64,000 bases of DNA, taken from Corynebacterium oculi (lineage in GTDB: Bacteria; Actinomycetota; Actinomycetes; Mycobacteriales; Mycobacteriaceae). This document shows positions 1 through 7,873 of this stretch, one piece after another. The DNA lies in NCBI RefSeq assembly GCF_001412105.1, contig NZ_LKST01000002.1:372001-436000 (forward strand), written 5' to 3'. Numbering within the stretch: position 1 is the first letter of the stretch; each line of letters opens with the position of its first letter. The notes under the pieces are model-generated. The model was not told where the DNA came from. It saw only the letters and a program-made list of their open reading frames with translations, and did not search any database. The translations under genes and the position numbers were made by a program.

Positions 1-310
1 AGTGGCCGATGCCGCAGATGTGCCCATCGCGCACCGCCACGTCCGCCTTGTACACGCCCGTGTAGTCCACCACCAGGGCGTTAGTAATCACCAGGTCGGG
101 CATGTCCGGATCCTCGTCGCGGCGGTGCTCGCCGTTTTGCCCCATACCCACGCGGATCATCTTCCCTCCGCCAAACACGGCCTCCTCGCCATCGGCGGTG
201 AGATCGCGCTCCACGCGGGCAAACAACTCCGTATCGCCCAGGCGCACCATGTCTCCCACCGTGGGGCCGTAGAGCGCCGCGTGCTGCTCCCTGCTCATCT
301 CGAAGCTCAT
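1..310 (-). CDS. ureC: Urease alpha subunit, N-terminal part (cut by window edge)
   Basis: Catalytic subunit of nickel-dependent urease, which hydrolyses urea to ammonia and carbamate in the cytoplasm. Only about the first 103 codons are in the window. They read [20 protein letters not shown] and continue with the conserved VRLGDTEL and [12 protein letters not shown] stretches of UreC. The nickel ligands, carbamylated lysine and active-site flap lie beyond the left edge. The ATG overlaps the stop of ureB in an ATGA arrangement, so the two are translationally coupled. The family identification is certain; completeness cannot be judged. Confidence 0.96.
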   Translation of the reverse strand, partial: MSFEMSREQHAALYGPTVGDMVRLGDTELFARVERDLTADGEEAVFGGGKMIRVGMGQNGEHRRDEDPDMPDLVITNALVVDYTGVYKADVAVRDGHICGIGH

Positions 311-630
311 GCCCGCTCCTCGCCGTCCACCGGGCCGTTAAACATGTTGCGAAAGCCTCGCGCTATGCGACGCCCTCCCAGATCGATGAGGGCCACGGTG
401 GTGGTGTCCCCCGGTTCCAGGCGCATGGCGGTGCCCGCCGGAATATCCAGCCTCCGCCCCGTGGCCGCCGCGCGGTCAAAGACTAGCGCAGGGTTGGTCT
501 CCGCGAAGTGATAGTGCGAGCCCACCTGCACCGGGCGATCGCCGGTGTTGGTCACCTCGATGCGTATGGCCTCGCTACCCTTGTTATAGATCAAGGGCTC
601 TGTGACCAGCACGTATTCCCCGGGAATCAT
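307..630 (-). CDS. ureB: Urease beta subunit
   Basis: Small structural subunit of the urease apoenzyme, 107 residues, the normal length for a separate UreB. The N-terminus [13 protein letters not shown] and the motif [11 protein letters not shown] followed by FDR are typical of the family. It lies 12 nt downstream of ureA and overlaps the start of ureC by 4 nt, so ureABC is a single operon read right to left. No accessory genes (ureEFGD) are visible; they would be expected beyond the left edge. Regulation should follow the AmtR-like box in front of ureA. Confidence 0.96.
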   Translation of the reverse strand: MIPGEYVLVTEPLIYNKGSEAIRIEVTNTGDRPVQVGSHYHFAETNPALVFDRAAATGRRLDIPAGTAMRLEPGDTTTVALIDLGGRRIARGFRNMFNGPVDGEERA

Positions 631-642
631 CGCAGCCTCCTC

Positions 643-945
643 CTATCGGATGGGGTGGTGGACGGTGACGAGCTTGGTGCCATCGGGGAAGGTGGCCTCC
701 ACCTGAACGTCCTCGATCATCTGGGGCACCCCCTCCATCACGTCCTCGGCGGTGAGGATGGTCGCGCCCCAGCTCATGAGGTCGGCCACCGTGCGCCCAT
801 CGCGCGCGCCCTCCATCAGCTCGTAGGTGATGATGGCCACCGCCTCGGGGTAGTTCAGCTTGAGGCCCCTGGCCTGGCGCCGCCTGGCGAGGTCCGCGGC
901 CACCACGATCAGGAGTTTTTCCTGCTCACGAGGTTGTAGGTGCAT
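643..945 (-). CDS. ureA: Urease gamma subunit
   Basis: Smallest urease subunit, 100 residues, the usual length. The protein begins [20 protein letters not shown] and contains [11 protein letters not shown] and the C-terminal [15 protein letters not shown], all diagnostic of UreA. I chose the ATG at 945 rather than an in-frame start 24 nt further upstream, because it gives the family length and is preceded by GGGGAAA at a proper distance. First gene of the ureABC operon. A palindromic nitrogen-control site lies just upstream. Confidence 0.96.
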   Translation of the reverse strand: MHLQPREQEKLLIVVAADLARRRQARGLKLNYPEAVAIITYELMEGARDGRTVADLMSWGATILTAEDVMEGVPQMIEDVQVEATFPDGTKLVTVHHPIR

Positions 946-955
946 AGTTTCCCCT

Positions 956-975
956 TTTCTATCTAGCAATAGAAT
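956..975. promoter_or_regulatory. AmtR-like operator upstream of ureA
   Basis: The plus strand reads TTTCTAT, six bases, then ATAGAAT. This matches the corynebacterial AmtR consensus tttCTAT-N6-AtAGa (known for nitrogen-control genes of C. glutamicum, including urease) at all core positions. It sits 11 nt before the ureA start, where a bound repressor would block transcription. The binding protein itself is inferred; amtR is not in this window. Confidence 0.72.
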
Positions 976-1077
976 CTAGTACAGGGCCGCGGCGGAGCGC
1001 CAACCGCCAAAACTTAATCAGCCGAACAGAATACCAGTTAAGATACGCCTACGTACCCCAAGTTCCAAACACACTAC

Positions 1078-1415
1078 TCAGCCTCGGCGGCAATACGCCC
1101 GGCGAGGACTACGCCGGGAGCCGATCCCCTCCACCAACCCCTCCTCAATAAACTCGTTGAGATACCGACTCACCGTCCCCTGCGACAACCCCGACCTCTC
1201 CTCCACATCCCGCCGGGAAAGCGCCTCCCCCTCAGCAAACACGGCCAGGACGCGCTGCCGCGCGGAACTCATCGCCCCCTCCGGCTTCTTCCCCTCGGGT
1301 GTCAAAACCGCATCATCACGCCCACGCCCGCTCCACACCTTGAGCAATAATCCCTGTGCTACCAACTCCGCGAGTTCTTAAGCAGTTCCTCCGTAGCCAT
1401 AGCCATACTGCTCAT
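1078..1415 (-). pseudogene. Small winged-helix/HTH regulator, frameshifted
   Basis: A strong start (GGAGGAGGGG, then ATG at 1415) opens MSSMAMATEELLK and then runs to a stop after NSRSW. One frame over, the sequence continues ELAELVAQGLLLKVW and on through a helix-turn-helix (residues such as LSRRDVEERSGLSQGTVSRYL) to a stop at 1078. One added base near 1380 (AAG followed by GAA instead of AAGAA) would give one protein of about 112 residues. So the gene is probably disrupted by a single-base deletion, or the assembly has an error here. The family is an ArsR/MarR-like small DNA-binding protein; the target is unknown. The C-terminal part could still be made from a TTG at 1365 but has no good ribosome site. 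Confidence 0.65.
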
Positions 1416-1471
1416 GCGGTTCCCCTCCTCCATCTACAGCAAGCCCACCCATGCCACTTACATACCCATTC

Positions 1472-2872
1472 CTACCCACTCAGCCTCTCGGCCGCCGCGC
1501 GGGCGTCGCCGATCACCGCCGGCACCCCCACGCCCCCGGCCCACGCCCCGATCGCCTCCACGCCCGGGACCTCGGCCAGGGCGCGGCGCACCCGCGCCAC
1601 CGTGTCCAGGTGCCCCGGCCCATAACAGGGCAGGCCGCCAAGCCAGCGCTGCACGAAGATCTCGCTCAGCCCCGCCGCGCGCCCATCAAAGCCGGTGATC
1701 GCCTGGAGGTCGTCCAGGGCGTAGTCCACCAGGTCATCCTCGTCCGCGCGCACCAGATCGTCTTGTCCCAGGCGGCCGAAGCTCGCGCGCACCACCGCGC
1801 CGCCGCGCGCGCCCAGGTGCGGCCACTTTTTCGAGGAAAGGGTGAAGGCCTTGGCCCGCAGGCCTGGCTCATCGGCGGCCACCAGCACCCCGGAGTTCTC
1901 CGGCAGCCCCTCGGCGGTGTCAAAGCGCATTCCCACCACGGCGCTGCTGGCCAGGCGCACGCCACGCAGCGCCGCCGAGGCCTGCGGGGCCACGCCGCTG
2001 AGCAGGAGCGCCGTGGTGGGGGCGGGGGTGGCCAGCACCACGCGGTCATAGGTGCCCTCGCCCGCGCCCTTGAGGTTGAATCCCTGCCCGCTGCGGCCGA
2101 GCCCGGCCACGAAGGCGTCCACGTAGATCCGTGCTCCCCGCTCCGCGCAGCGCTGCGCCAAGGTCTCATAGAGTTCGGCGTATCCGCCGGCAAAGGCGGC
2201 AAAGACCGGCTTGTCTAGCGTCCCGCCGGGGCGGCGCTCCAGCACCGCCGCCACCGCCCCGGATAGCGTCACCGGCTTTCCGGTGCGGGCCAGATCGTCC
2301 ATCGCCTCGGCCAGGGCGGGAATGGTGGCCCGCAGCCCCAGGTCATCGGCGGCGCAGGAGTACACGCCGCCGAGCAGGGCGGACACGCAGCGATCCGCCA
2401 CCTCGTCGCCGTAGCGTTCCCGCACCAGGGCACCCACGTTGGTCTCCGCGCCCGGTGACCAGGGGATCGGCGGGTTCGCGGTGGCGTTGCCCTCGGCGTC
2501 GATACGCCGCGCCGTGTCCGCGCTCACCAGGTGGGCCACGGCCTCCGAGGTAGTCGGAATGCCCATGAGGGTGTCCCGTGGTAGTTCCACGGCCGCGCCG
2601 CCCGTGTAGAGCAGGGAGCGCAGGTGGGAGGGGTGCACCAGGTGTTCTGCTAGGCCCAGATCCGTGAAGAACTCCACGGCGCTCGCGTCCCTGGCCACAA
2701 AGGCCTCCGCGCCCATGTCCACCGGGTCCGTTTCAAAGGGCACGGTGAAGAGTTTGCCGCCGATGCGATCGGCGGCCTCGTAGACCTCCACGGCCGCCTG
2801 GGGATCGCGGCGGGTGATCTCATAGGCGCAGGTCAAACCCGCTAATCCGGCTCCGATGATGGCGTAGCGCAT
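1472..2872 (-). CDS. hemY: Coproporphyrinogen III/protoporphyrinogen oxidase, HemY type
   Basis: FAD-dependent, oxygen-using oxidase of heme synthesis. In actinobacteria this family acts in the coproporphyrin-dependent branch, converting coproporphyrinogen III to coproporphyrin III. The 466-residue protein starts MRYAIIGAGLAGLTCAYEI, a dinucleotide-binding GxGxxG at residues 7-12, followed by VEVYEAADRIGGK. The C-terminal FAD-contacting stretch AIGAWAGGVGVPAVIGDA is also present. Length and both ends fit the family. It follows hemE by 6 nt and closes the heme gene run. The symbol cgoX is also used for this enzyme. Confidence 0.93.
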   Translation of the reverse strand: MRYAIIGAGLAGLTCAYEITRRDPQAAVEVYEAADRIGGKLFTVPFETDPVDMGAEAFVARDASAVEFFTDLGLAEHLVHPSHLRSLLYTGGAAVELPRDTLMGIPTTSEAVAHLVSADTARRIDAEGNATANPPIPWSPGAETNVGALVRERYGDEVADRCVSALLGGVYSCAADDLGLRATIPALAEAMDDLARTGKPVTLSGAVAAVLERRPGGTLDKPVFAAFAGGYAELYETLAQRCAERGARIYVDAFVAGLGRSGQGFNLKGAGEGTYDRVVLATPAPTTALLLSGVAPQASAALRGVRLASSAVVGMRFDTAEGLPENSGVLVAADEPGLRAKAFTLSSKKWPHLGARGGAVVRASFGRLGQDDLVRADEDDLVDYALDDLQAITGFDGRAAGLSEIFVQRWLGGLPCYGPGHLDTVARVRRALAEVPGVEAIGAWAGGVGVPAVIGDARAAAERLSG

Positions 2873-2878
2873 GGTGTG

Positions 2879-3949
2879 TTAATCCTCCTCGTGGATCAGG
2901 GCCACGGCCTCGGTGACGGCCTCGGCCGGGGTATCCGGCAGCACCCCGTGGCCCAGGTTGAAGATGTGCCCGGTGGCGTGCCCGGCCTCGATAGCCCGGC
3001 GCGCCTCTTCCTTCACGCGGCGCACCTCGGCGCGCAGCACCTCCGTGCCGGTACAAAGCAGGGCCGGGTCAAGGTTGCCCTGTATTGCCTTGGGCCCGGC
3101 GGCGGCGTGAATGCGCTGTGCGGCGGCGTCGAGGGGCACGCGCCAATCCACGCCTATCACGTCCGGCCCGGCCAGGGCCATGTCCCCCAGCAATTCCCCG
3201 GTGGTCACTCCAAAGTGGATGCGTGGGATTCCCGCCTGGGCCACCTCGCTAAAAATGCGGGTGGAGTAGGGCAGCACAAACTCCCGGTATTCGCGCTGGC
3301 TGAGGTATCCCGCCCAGGAGTCGAAGAGTTGCAGCATGTCAATGCCCGCCTCGATCTGCTGGCGGAGGAAGGCCACCACGGTATCGGCCAGGCGATCCAT
3401 GAGCAGGTGCCAGGTTTCCGGCTCCGTGTGCATGAGCGCCTTGGTGCGCTGGTGGGCCTTGGAGGGCCCGCCCTCGATCAGGTAGCTGGCCAGGGTAAAG
3501 GGAGCACCGGCAAAGCCGATGAGCACCTGATCCCCGCGCAGCTCGGAAAGGATGCCCCCGATGCCCTCGCTCAGTCCCGGCACCGGGCCCTCCAGGGGCG
3601 GCAGGGCCTCCACCTCGGCGCGGCTGCGCACGGGGCGCTCCATCACCGGGCCGCGCCCGGCCACGATGTCCACGGATACGCCCGCCGCCTTGAGCGGCAC
3701 CACAATATCGGAGAAGAGAATCGCGGCATCGACGTCGTGCCGCCGCACCGGCTGCAAGGTGATCTCCGCGAGGAGTTCCGGCATGAAGCAGGAATCGAGC
3801 ATCGCTATGCCCTCGCGCGCCTTGCGGTACTCCGGGAGGGAGCGCCCCGCCTGGCGCATGAACCACACCGGGGTGCGGGTGGGGGTGCGCCCGGCGGCGG
3901 CGTCGAGAAGCGGGGCGGCGGATAGCGTGCGGCGTGCGGGTGAACTCAT
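2879..3949 (-). CDS. hemE: Uroporphyrinogen decarboxylase
   Basis: Converts uroporphyrinogen III to coproporphyrinogen III by removing four carboxyl groups; cytoplasmic. The 356-residue length is normal. The signature PVWFMRQAGRSLPEYR lies at about residues 27-42 and supplies the arginines that bind substrate carboxylates. GAPFTLASYLIEGG and FDSWAGYLS are further family blocks. The gene lies between the P-type-ATPase-like gene (16 nt) and hemY (6 nt) in the same direction, consistent with co-transcription. Confidence 0.96.
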   Translation of the reverse strand: MSSPARRTLSAAPLLDAAAGRTPTRTPVWFMRQAGRSLPEYRKAREGIAMLDSCFMPELLAEITLQPVRRHDVDAAILFSDIVVPLKAAGVSVDIVAGRGPVMERPVRSRAEVEALPPLEGPVPGLSEGIGGILSELRGDQVLIGFAGAPFTLASYLIEGGPSKAHQRTKALMHTEPETWHLLMDRLADTVVAFLRQQIEAGIDMLQLFDSWAGYLSQREYREFVLPYSTRIFSEVAQAGIPRIHFGVTTGELLGDMALAGPDVIGVDWRVPLDAAAQRIHAAAGPKAIQGNLDPALLCTGTEVLRAEVRRVKEEARRAIEAGHATGHIFNLGHGVLPDTPAEAVTEAVALIHEED

Positions 3950-3964
3950 GCCCCCGATTCTGCC

Positions 3965-6568
3965 CTACGCGGCCGGATACTTACGCACCGAGTTCGAGCG
4001 TGCCTCGATGACCAGCGACGCCGCGAGCATCAGCACCGTGGCCGCCATCGGGTGCAGTAGACCCGCCACGGACGCCACCACCGCCACCGCGTTATAGGCC
4101 CAGGCGAAGAGGATATTGCGATCCACCACCGTGCATACCTTGCGGGCCAGGCCCATCAGCTGGGCGATGGCGCTCACGTCGCGGCGCAGCAGCACCACGT
4201 CCGCCCCCGTAGACTCCGAGCGGCTGGCCTTATCCAGCTGGGCCTCGCCGTTAATCAGCACGCCCACGTCCGCCACCTTCAGGCACTCGCTCACGGAGGA
4301 ATCGCCCACCATCGCCACCCGCGCGCCCCGGTTGTGCACGCCGCGCACCGCGTAGGGCTTCCGCCCCGCCGAGATGCCCGCGAGCACCTGGGAGATACCC
4401 AGCCTGCGGGCGAATCGACGCCCCACCGGGTACGCATCGCGGGTGAGCATCATGGTTTCTAGGCCCATCGCCTCCAGCTGCGCAACCGCCTCGGCGGCGT
4501 CCTCGCGCACGGTGTCGTGCAGGGAGATCACTCCCCTATCGCGGCCGTTCCACCGCACCACCAGGGGCGTGCCTCCGCTGAAGGCGGCGTCGGCAAGCCT
4601 GCCGGATAGCTCGGAAAGGTTGTGGGGCCGCCATAGGCTGGCGCTGACCTGGCGCAGGTGGCACGCGCCCTGGGCGTCGCGCACGGCAAGCTCGATCTGG
4701 GCGTGGAAGGTACCGTCCTCGTCGATATGCGCGTGATTGACGTCGATCCAGTGCGGAATATCCCCGCCGGAATCGTGATCGCGGGCCTGGCGAGCGGCGT
4801 GCACGATGGCGCGGGAGGCCGTGTGCTCCGATTCCAGGCACAGGGCAGCCGCCACCCGCAGCACCAAGTCAGGGTTCTCGCCCACGTCCGCCGTCACGGT
4901 CTCTACCGTCATGTCCGAGTGCGAGAGCGCCCCCACCCGGTTAAAGATCACCGTGTCCACCCCCTGCAAGCGGCGCATCACCGCCCCCTCGCGCACGAGC
5001 ATGCCGTGCCGCGCGGCCGTCTCCACCCCCAGACGCAGGGCCAACGCGGAGGACAACGCCAGCGCCGCCGGGGCCACGCAGGCCAACACCGCCAGCGCCG
5101 TGCCAAAGGCCAGGGCCGGGTTCCCCGTGCCCAGCACCCACCCAACAAAGCTCAGCACCGCCACGCTCACCGCCGCGGGGATCAGCAGGCGAGCGGAGCG
5201 GGTGGAGAGCATCACCGCCGTGTTTTGCAGGGCGTTGACCCCGGAGATCCAACGCTCCACCCCGGCGATCCGGGTGCGATGCCCGGTGCTCTGCACCCGC
5301 ACCTTGATCCGCTGGCCCACGTTGATCGCCCCGGCGCGCACCGGGGAATCCACCTCCACCGGCACCATGCCGCCCGAGCGCGGCAGCACCGTCTCCACCA
5401 CGCCGGGGCGCACCGTGCCGCTGCCGCCGATCACCACCCCGTCCACGGGAATGCGCTGGCCGGGCTGAATCAGAATGTCATAACCCACGTTGATCTCACT
5501 GACGGAGACCTCCTCCATCACCGGCTTGCCGGTGGCGCGATTGTGGCTGACCAAAATCACCTGGGACTGCGGGTCCACGCGCTGCGCGGCGAGGTCATCG
5601 AGGAGGGAGGAGCGCGCCTGAATGGAGAGTTTGCGCCCGCTCAACAGCAACAGCGTGGTGCCGCAGGCCACGTCGAAGAAAAGCTCGGCCTCATTAAAGC
5701 GCTGCGCGGTCAGCGCAAACACGTCCGGGGTGCCCCGCCACCCCAGGGAACCGGCCTCGGTGAGTAACAACGTGCCCACCGACCACACGAAGGCCGCGAG
5801 GATCGCCAAGGAACTCGCCCCATCGAGGGCCACCGCGCCGCGCCGCACCCCGCCCGCCAGGGCACGGTGGAACGGCCAGGCACACCAACTCACCACCGGG
5901 AGTGATAGCAGCGCACACACCCACTGCCAGCCCGGAAACTGCACCTGGGGGATATAACTGAGCGCCACCACCGGAAGTGTGAGCACCAGGGCCACAATCA
6001 AGCGCGGGGTGGTAATCAGATCGCGCGCGGTATAAAGCACATCGCCGGCGCGCCTCTCTCCATCCCGGGCCTCCCGCGAGGAACCCGGCTCCGGGGTGGG
6101 CCACGCGGAATCCGGGCGAAAAAAACCCGCCGCCCGCGCCCGTTCAAGGTCGCGGCGCTCGGACTCCGCGCGGCGCTTCTCGTGCTTGCCGCGCGGTAAT
6201 CGGCGCGTCACCTGCCCGGGCGAGGCGCCCTCCGCCCGATACAGACTCTGGCGGCGCAAGGCGTCATCGGTGAGGATCGCCCGCACCCCGAAGCGCGCGC
6301 ACACCTCCACCACCTGATTGGGCATCAAGGCCTCCGGGGCCGTGATCCACGCCATCGCGCTGTGATACACGATCCTCGCCCGCACCCCCGGTATCTCTTC
6401 CAGGGCGCGCTCGATCTGCGCGATCTCCGGGGCATCCGTGAGTCCCACCAGGTCAAAGGACAGGGAAATCTTCCGTCCCGATTCTCCCAGCGCCTGCGGA
6501 TCGCCAAAACCCGCCTCGGCGGCGGCCTCCTTGGCCTGGCTAATCGCCTGGGCTACCTCATCGGCCAT
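3965..6568 (-). CDS. P-type-ATPase-like membrane protein lacking catalytic motifs
   Basis: 867 residues with the outline of a heavy-metal (P1B) transport ATPase: a cytoplasmic N-terminal region of about 190 residues, membrane segments near 190-310, an actuator-like domain (RIPVDGVV near 373), a helix pair near 460-510, a P/N-domain region, and two C-terminal helices. The defining residues are gone. The phosphorylation motif DKTGT reads FNRVGA (about 542-547), the metal-binding CPx reads CVAP (497-500), TGE reads SGG (398-400), the GDGxND hinge reads GDSSVSE (755-761), TGD reads TRD, and SEHP reads SEHT. It should not form the aspartyl-phosphate. Its place between hemB and hemE suggests a role in heme metabolism as a non-transporting or partner protein; that is inference. 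Confidence 0.85.
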   Translation of the reverse strand: MADEVAQAISQAKEAAAEAGFGDPQALGESGRKISLSFDLVGLTDAPEIAQIERALEEIPGVRARIVYHSAMAWITAPEALMPNQVVEVCARFGVRAILTDDALRRQSLYRAEGASPGQVTRRLPRGKHEKRRAESERRDLERARAAGFFRPDSAWPTPEPGSSREARDGERRAGDVLYTARDLITTPRLIVALVLTLPVVALSYIPQVQFPGWQWVCALLSLPVVSWCAWPFHRALAGGVRRGAVALDGASSLAILAAFVWSVGTLLLTEAGSLGWRGTPDVFALTAQRFNEAELFFDVACGTTLLLLSGRKLSIQARSSLLDDLAAQRVDPQSQVILVSHNRATGKPVMEEVSVSEINVGYDILIQPGQRIPVDGVVIGGSGTVRPGVVETVLPRSGGMVPVEVDSPVRAGAINVGQRIKVRVQSTGHRTRIAGVERWISGVNALQNTAVMLSTRSARLLIPAAVSVAVLSFVGWVLGTGNPALAFGTALAVLACVAPAALALSSALALRLGVETAARHGMLVREGAVMRRLQGVDTVIFNRVGALSHSDMTVETVTADVGENPDLVLRVAAALCLESEHTASRAIVHAARQARDHDSGGDIPHWIDVNHAHIDEDGTFHAQIELAVRDAQGACHLRQVSASLWRPHNLSELSGRLADAAFSGGTPLVVRWNGRDRGVISLHDTVREDAAEAVAQLEAMGLETMMLTRDAYPVGRRFARRLGISQVLAGISAGRKPYAVRGVHNRGARVAMVGDSSVSECLKVADVGVLINGEAQLDKASRSESTGADVVLLRRDVSAIAQLMGLARKVCTVVDRNILFAWAYNAVAVVASVAGLLHPMAATVLMLAASLVIEARSNSVRKYPAA

Positions 6569-6601
6569 TCCCGCACACTTCCTCCTTCTTTCACGCCTAC
6601 C

Positions 6602-7009
6602 TCACCGCTCTCCCCGCACAAACGCGGTGACGGCGGGACGATACACCGTCAGCAGGGCAAAAGCCAGCACGATCACATGGCCCAGGATCGCCACCCCCAC
6701 CGTCTGCGTGACCAAGCCCAACACGCTCACCGCTATGCTCGCCGCGCTACTCATGGCGAGCCACCGCCGCGCGCGCCGCCCGGTCTGCCCCGGGGTGCGC
6801 AGCCTGGGTGCCATGGCCGCCACGGTAAGGGCAGCAAGGAGATTCACCCCACCCACGATCCCGAGGTTGACGCGGATCGTGGCACTGGTGGCGCGGGGCA
6901 GATCCCCCAGCGCCAGGAGGGCGGCCAGCAGCATGAGCACCGCCGCCACCAGGCACAACCCATAGGCCACCTTGAGGGCCGGGGGAACGGACCGATCATC
7001 AACCGACAT
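6602..7009 (-). CDS. Small membrane protein, unknown function
   Basis: 135 residues from the ATG at 7009 (MSVDDRSVPPALK), with AGGA upstream. Four hydrophobic segments are visible (about 13-35, 45-65, 85-105 and 108-128), so it is an integral membrane protein. A longer in-frame reading exists upstream but is repetitive and lacks a start signal. It lies 33 nt before the P-type-ATPase-like gene on the same strand, so it may be its partner. I do not recognise a family. Confidence 0.7.
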   Translation of the reverse strand: MSVDDRSVPPALKVAYGLCLVAAVLMLLAALLALGDLPRATSATIRVNLGIVGGVNLLAALTVAAMAPRLRTPGQTGRRARRWLAMSSAASIAVSVLGLVTQTVGVAILGHVIVLAFALLTVYRPAVTAFVRGER

Positions 7010-7120
7010 GTCAGGTGATCCTACCGCCTCGGTGGTGGTGTGAGGCCGGTGGGAGCCACAGGAGGCTCGCAGTGGTAGGGAAGGGTGCTCGCGTGTCGCT
7101 TCGGGGCCGGTGGGGTGCAC

Positions 7121-7203
7121 ACCAGTCACACTGTGGCGAGGAAAAGTCACCGCCACGCGCACAGGTACCCCAGCGAATCACACCCGTCACGCTGTGGCGA
7201 GGT
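7121..7203. repeat. Pair of direct repeats, 61 bp apart
   Basis: The block CACACC(A/C)GTCAC(A/G)CTGTGGCGAGG begins near 7119 and again near 7180, with only two differences in 24 bases. It lies in the 266-bp gap between two membrane-protein genes, upstream of the one starting at 7009. A shorter relative (GTGTGACTGGTG on the plus strand) occurs near 16711. It could be an operator pair or a decayed repeat; nothing decides between these here. Confidence 0.5.
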
Positions 7204-7205
7204 TT

Positions 7206-7273
7206 GTGCCTATCGACGCCCCCACAACCCCAAGAGCCCCCAGAACCCCGACGGCACGGCGCGCGATAGGCAC
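7206..7273. repeat. Inverted-repeat-bounded copy of the TATCGACGCC element
   Basis: GTGCCTATCG at 7206-7215 is repeated exactly, inverted, at 7264-7273 (CGATAGGCAC), enclosing a C-rich 48-nt interior. The left end carries GCCTATCGACGCCC, one base from the 14-mer GCTTATCGACGCCC found elsewhere in the window. The interior and right end resemble the copy at 25928 (shared GAGCCCC and GCGCGCGA). Lying directly after the stop of the upstream membrane-protein gene, it might also act as a transcription terminator. Confidence 0.5.
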
Positions 7274-7275
7274 CC

Positions 7276-7821
7276 CTACTCCCCTTTGACCTCCCCCGTC
7301 CACACGAGGGTCTCGCGGCGGAACACGAACACCAGGGCCACCGCCGCCCCCACCCCGGCGAGGATCTGAAGGGAGCCATCCACGGCATAGAAGCCCACCG
7401 GAACGCCGGTGTTACCCGGGGTCAGGGAAAAGACCATCACGGCGCGCACCACAAAGTAAAAGGCAAAGATCATGGTCACCCGCCGCGCCGCCGGGGCCCA
7501 TTTGTGGCCGGTGTGCAGCACGCGCAGCAGCCAGGTGAGCAGAGCCACCACGCTGAGGGCGATGATCCCGGAGAAGGCCACGCCCAGGTAGGCGGCCGTG
7601 GTGAGCAGGGATTCGGGGATCTCCTCGCCCACTCCTTGGGCCTGCGCCATCTCCTTGGTGGCGGCCTTGAGGGCGGAGGTGTCCATGAGCGTCATCACCA
7701 CGGAGAGCACTTGGTGGATCAGTTCCGCCCCCAGCACCAGGCCCCAGACCCGCGCCAGGAGGCTCACGCTTTCCGGTCGGGTGGGTGGGGTGGTCTCGGT
7801 GCGTTGTTGTGGTGTGGGCAC
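7276..7821 (-). CDS. Small membrane protein, unknown function
   Basis: 181 residues from the GTG at 7821 (protein begins with the GTG-encoded M then PTPQQRTETT); an AGAAAGAA stretch precedes this start. A longer frame reaches back into hemB but is not needed. About four hydrophobic segments are visible, including VWGLVLGAELIHQVLSVVM and AYLGVAFSGIIALSVVALL. It lies 52 nt downstream of hemB on the same strand. The role is unknown; context suggests a heme-locus accessory membrane protein. Confidence 0.72.
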   Translation of the reverse strand: MPTPQQRTETTPPTRPESVSLLARVWGLVLGAELIHQVLSVVMTLMDTSALKAATKEMAQAQGVGEEIPESLLTTAAYLGVAFSGIIALSVVALLTWLLRVLHTGHKWAPAARRVTMIFAFYFVVRAVMVFSLTPGNTGVPVGFYAVDGSLQILAGVGAAVALVFVFRRETLVWTGEVKGE

Positions 7822-7873
7822 GGGGTTCTTTCTTTCTCGGGGACTGTTCGGGGCGAGGCTCACTCGAAGCGCA

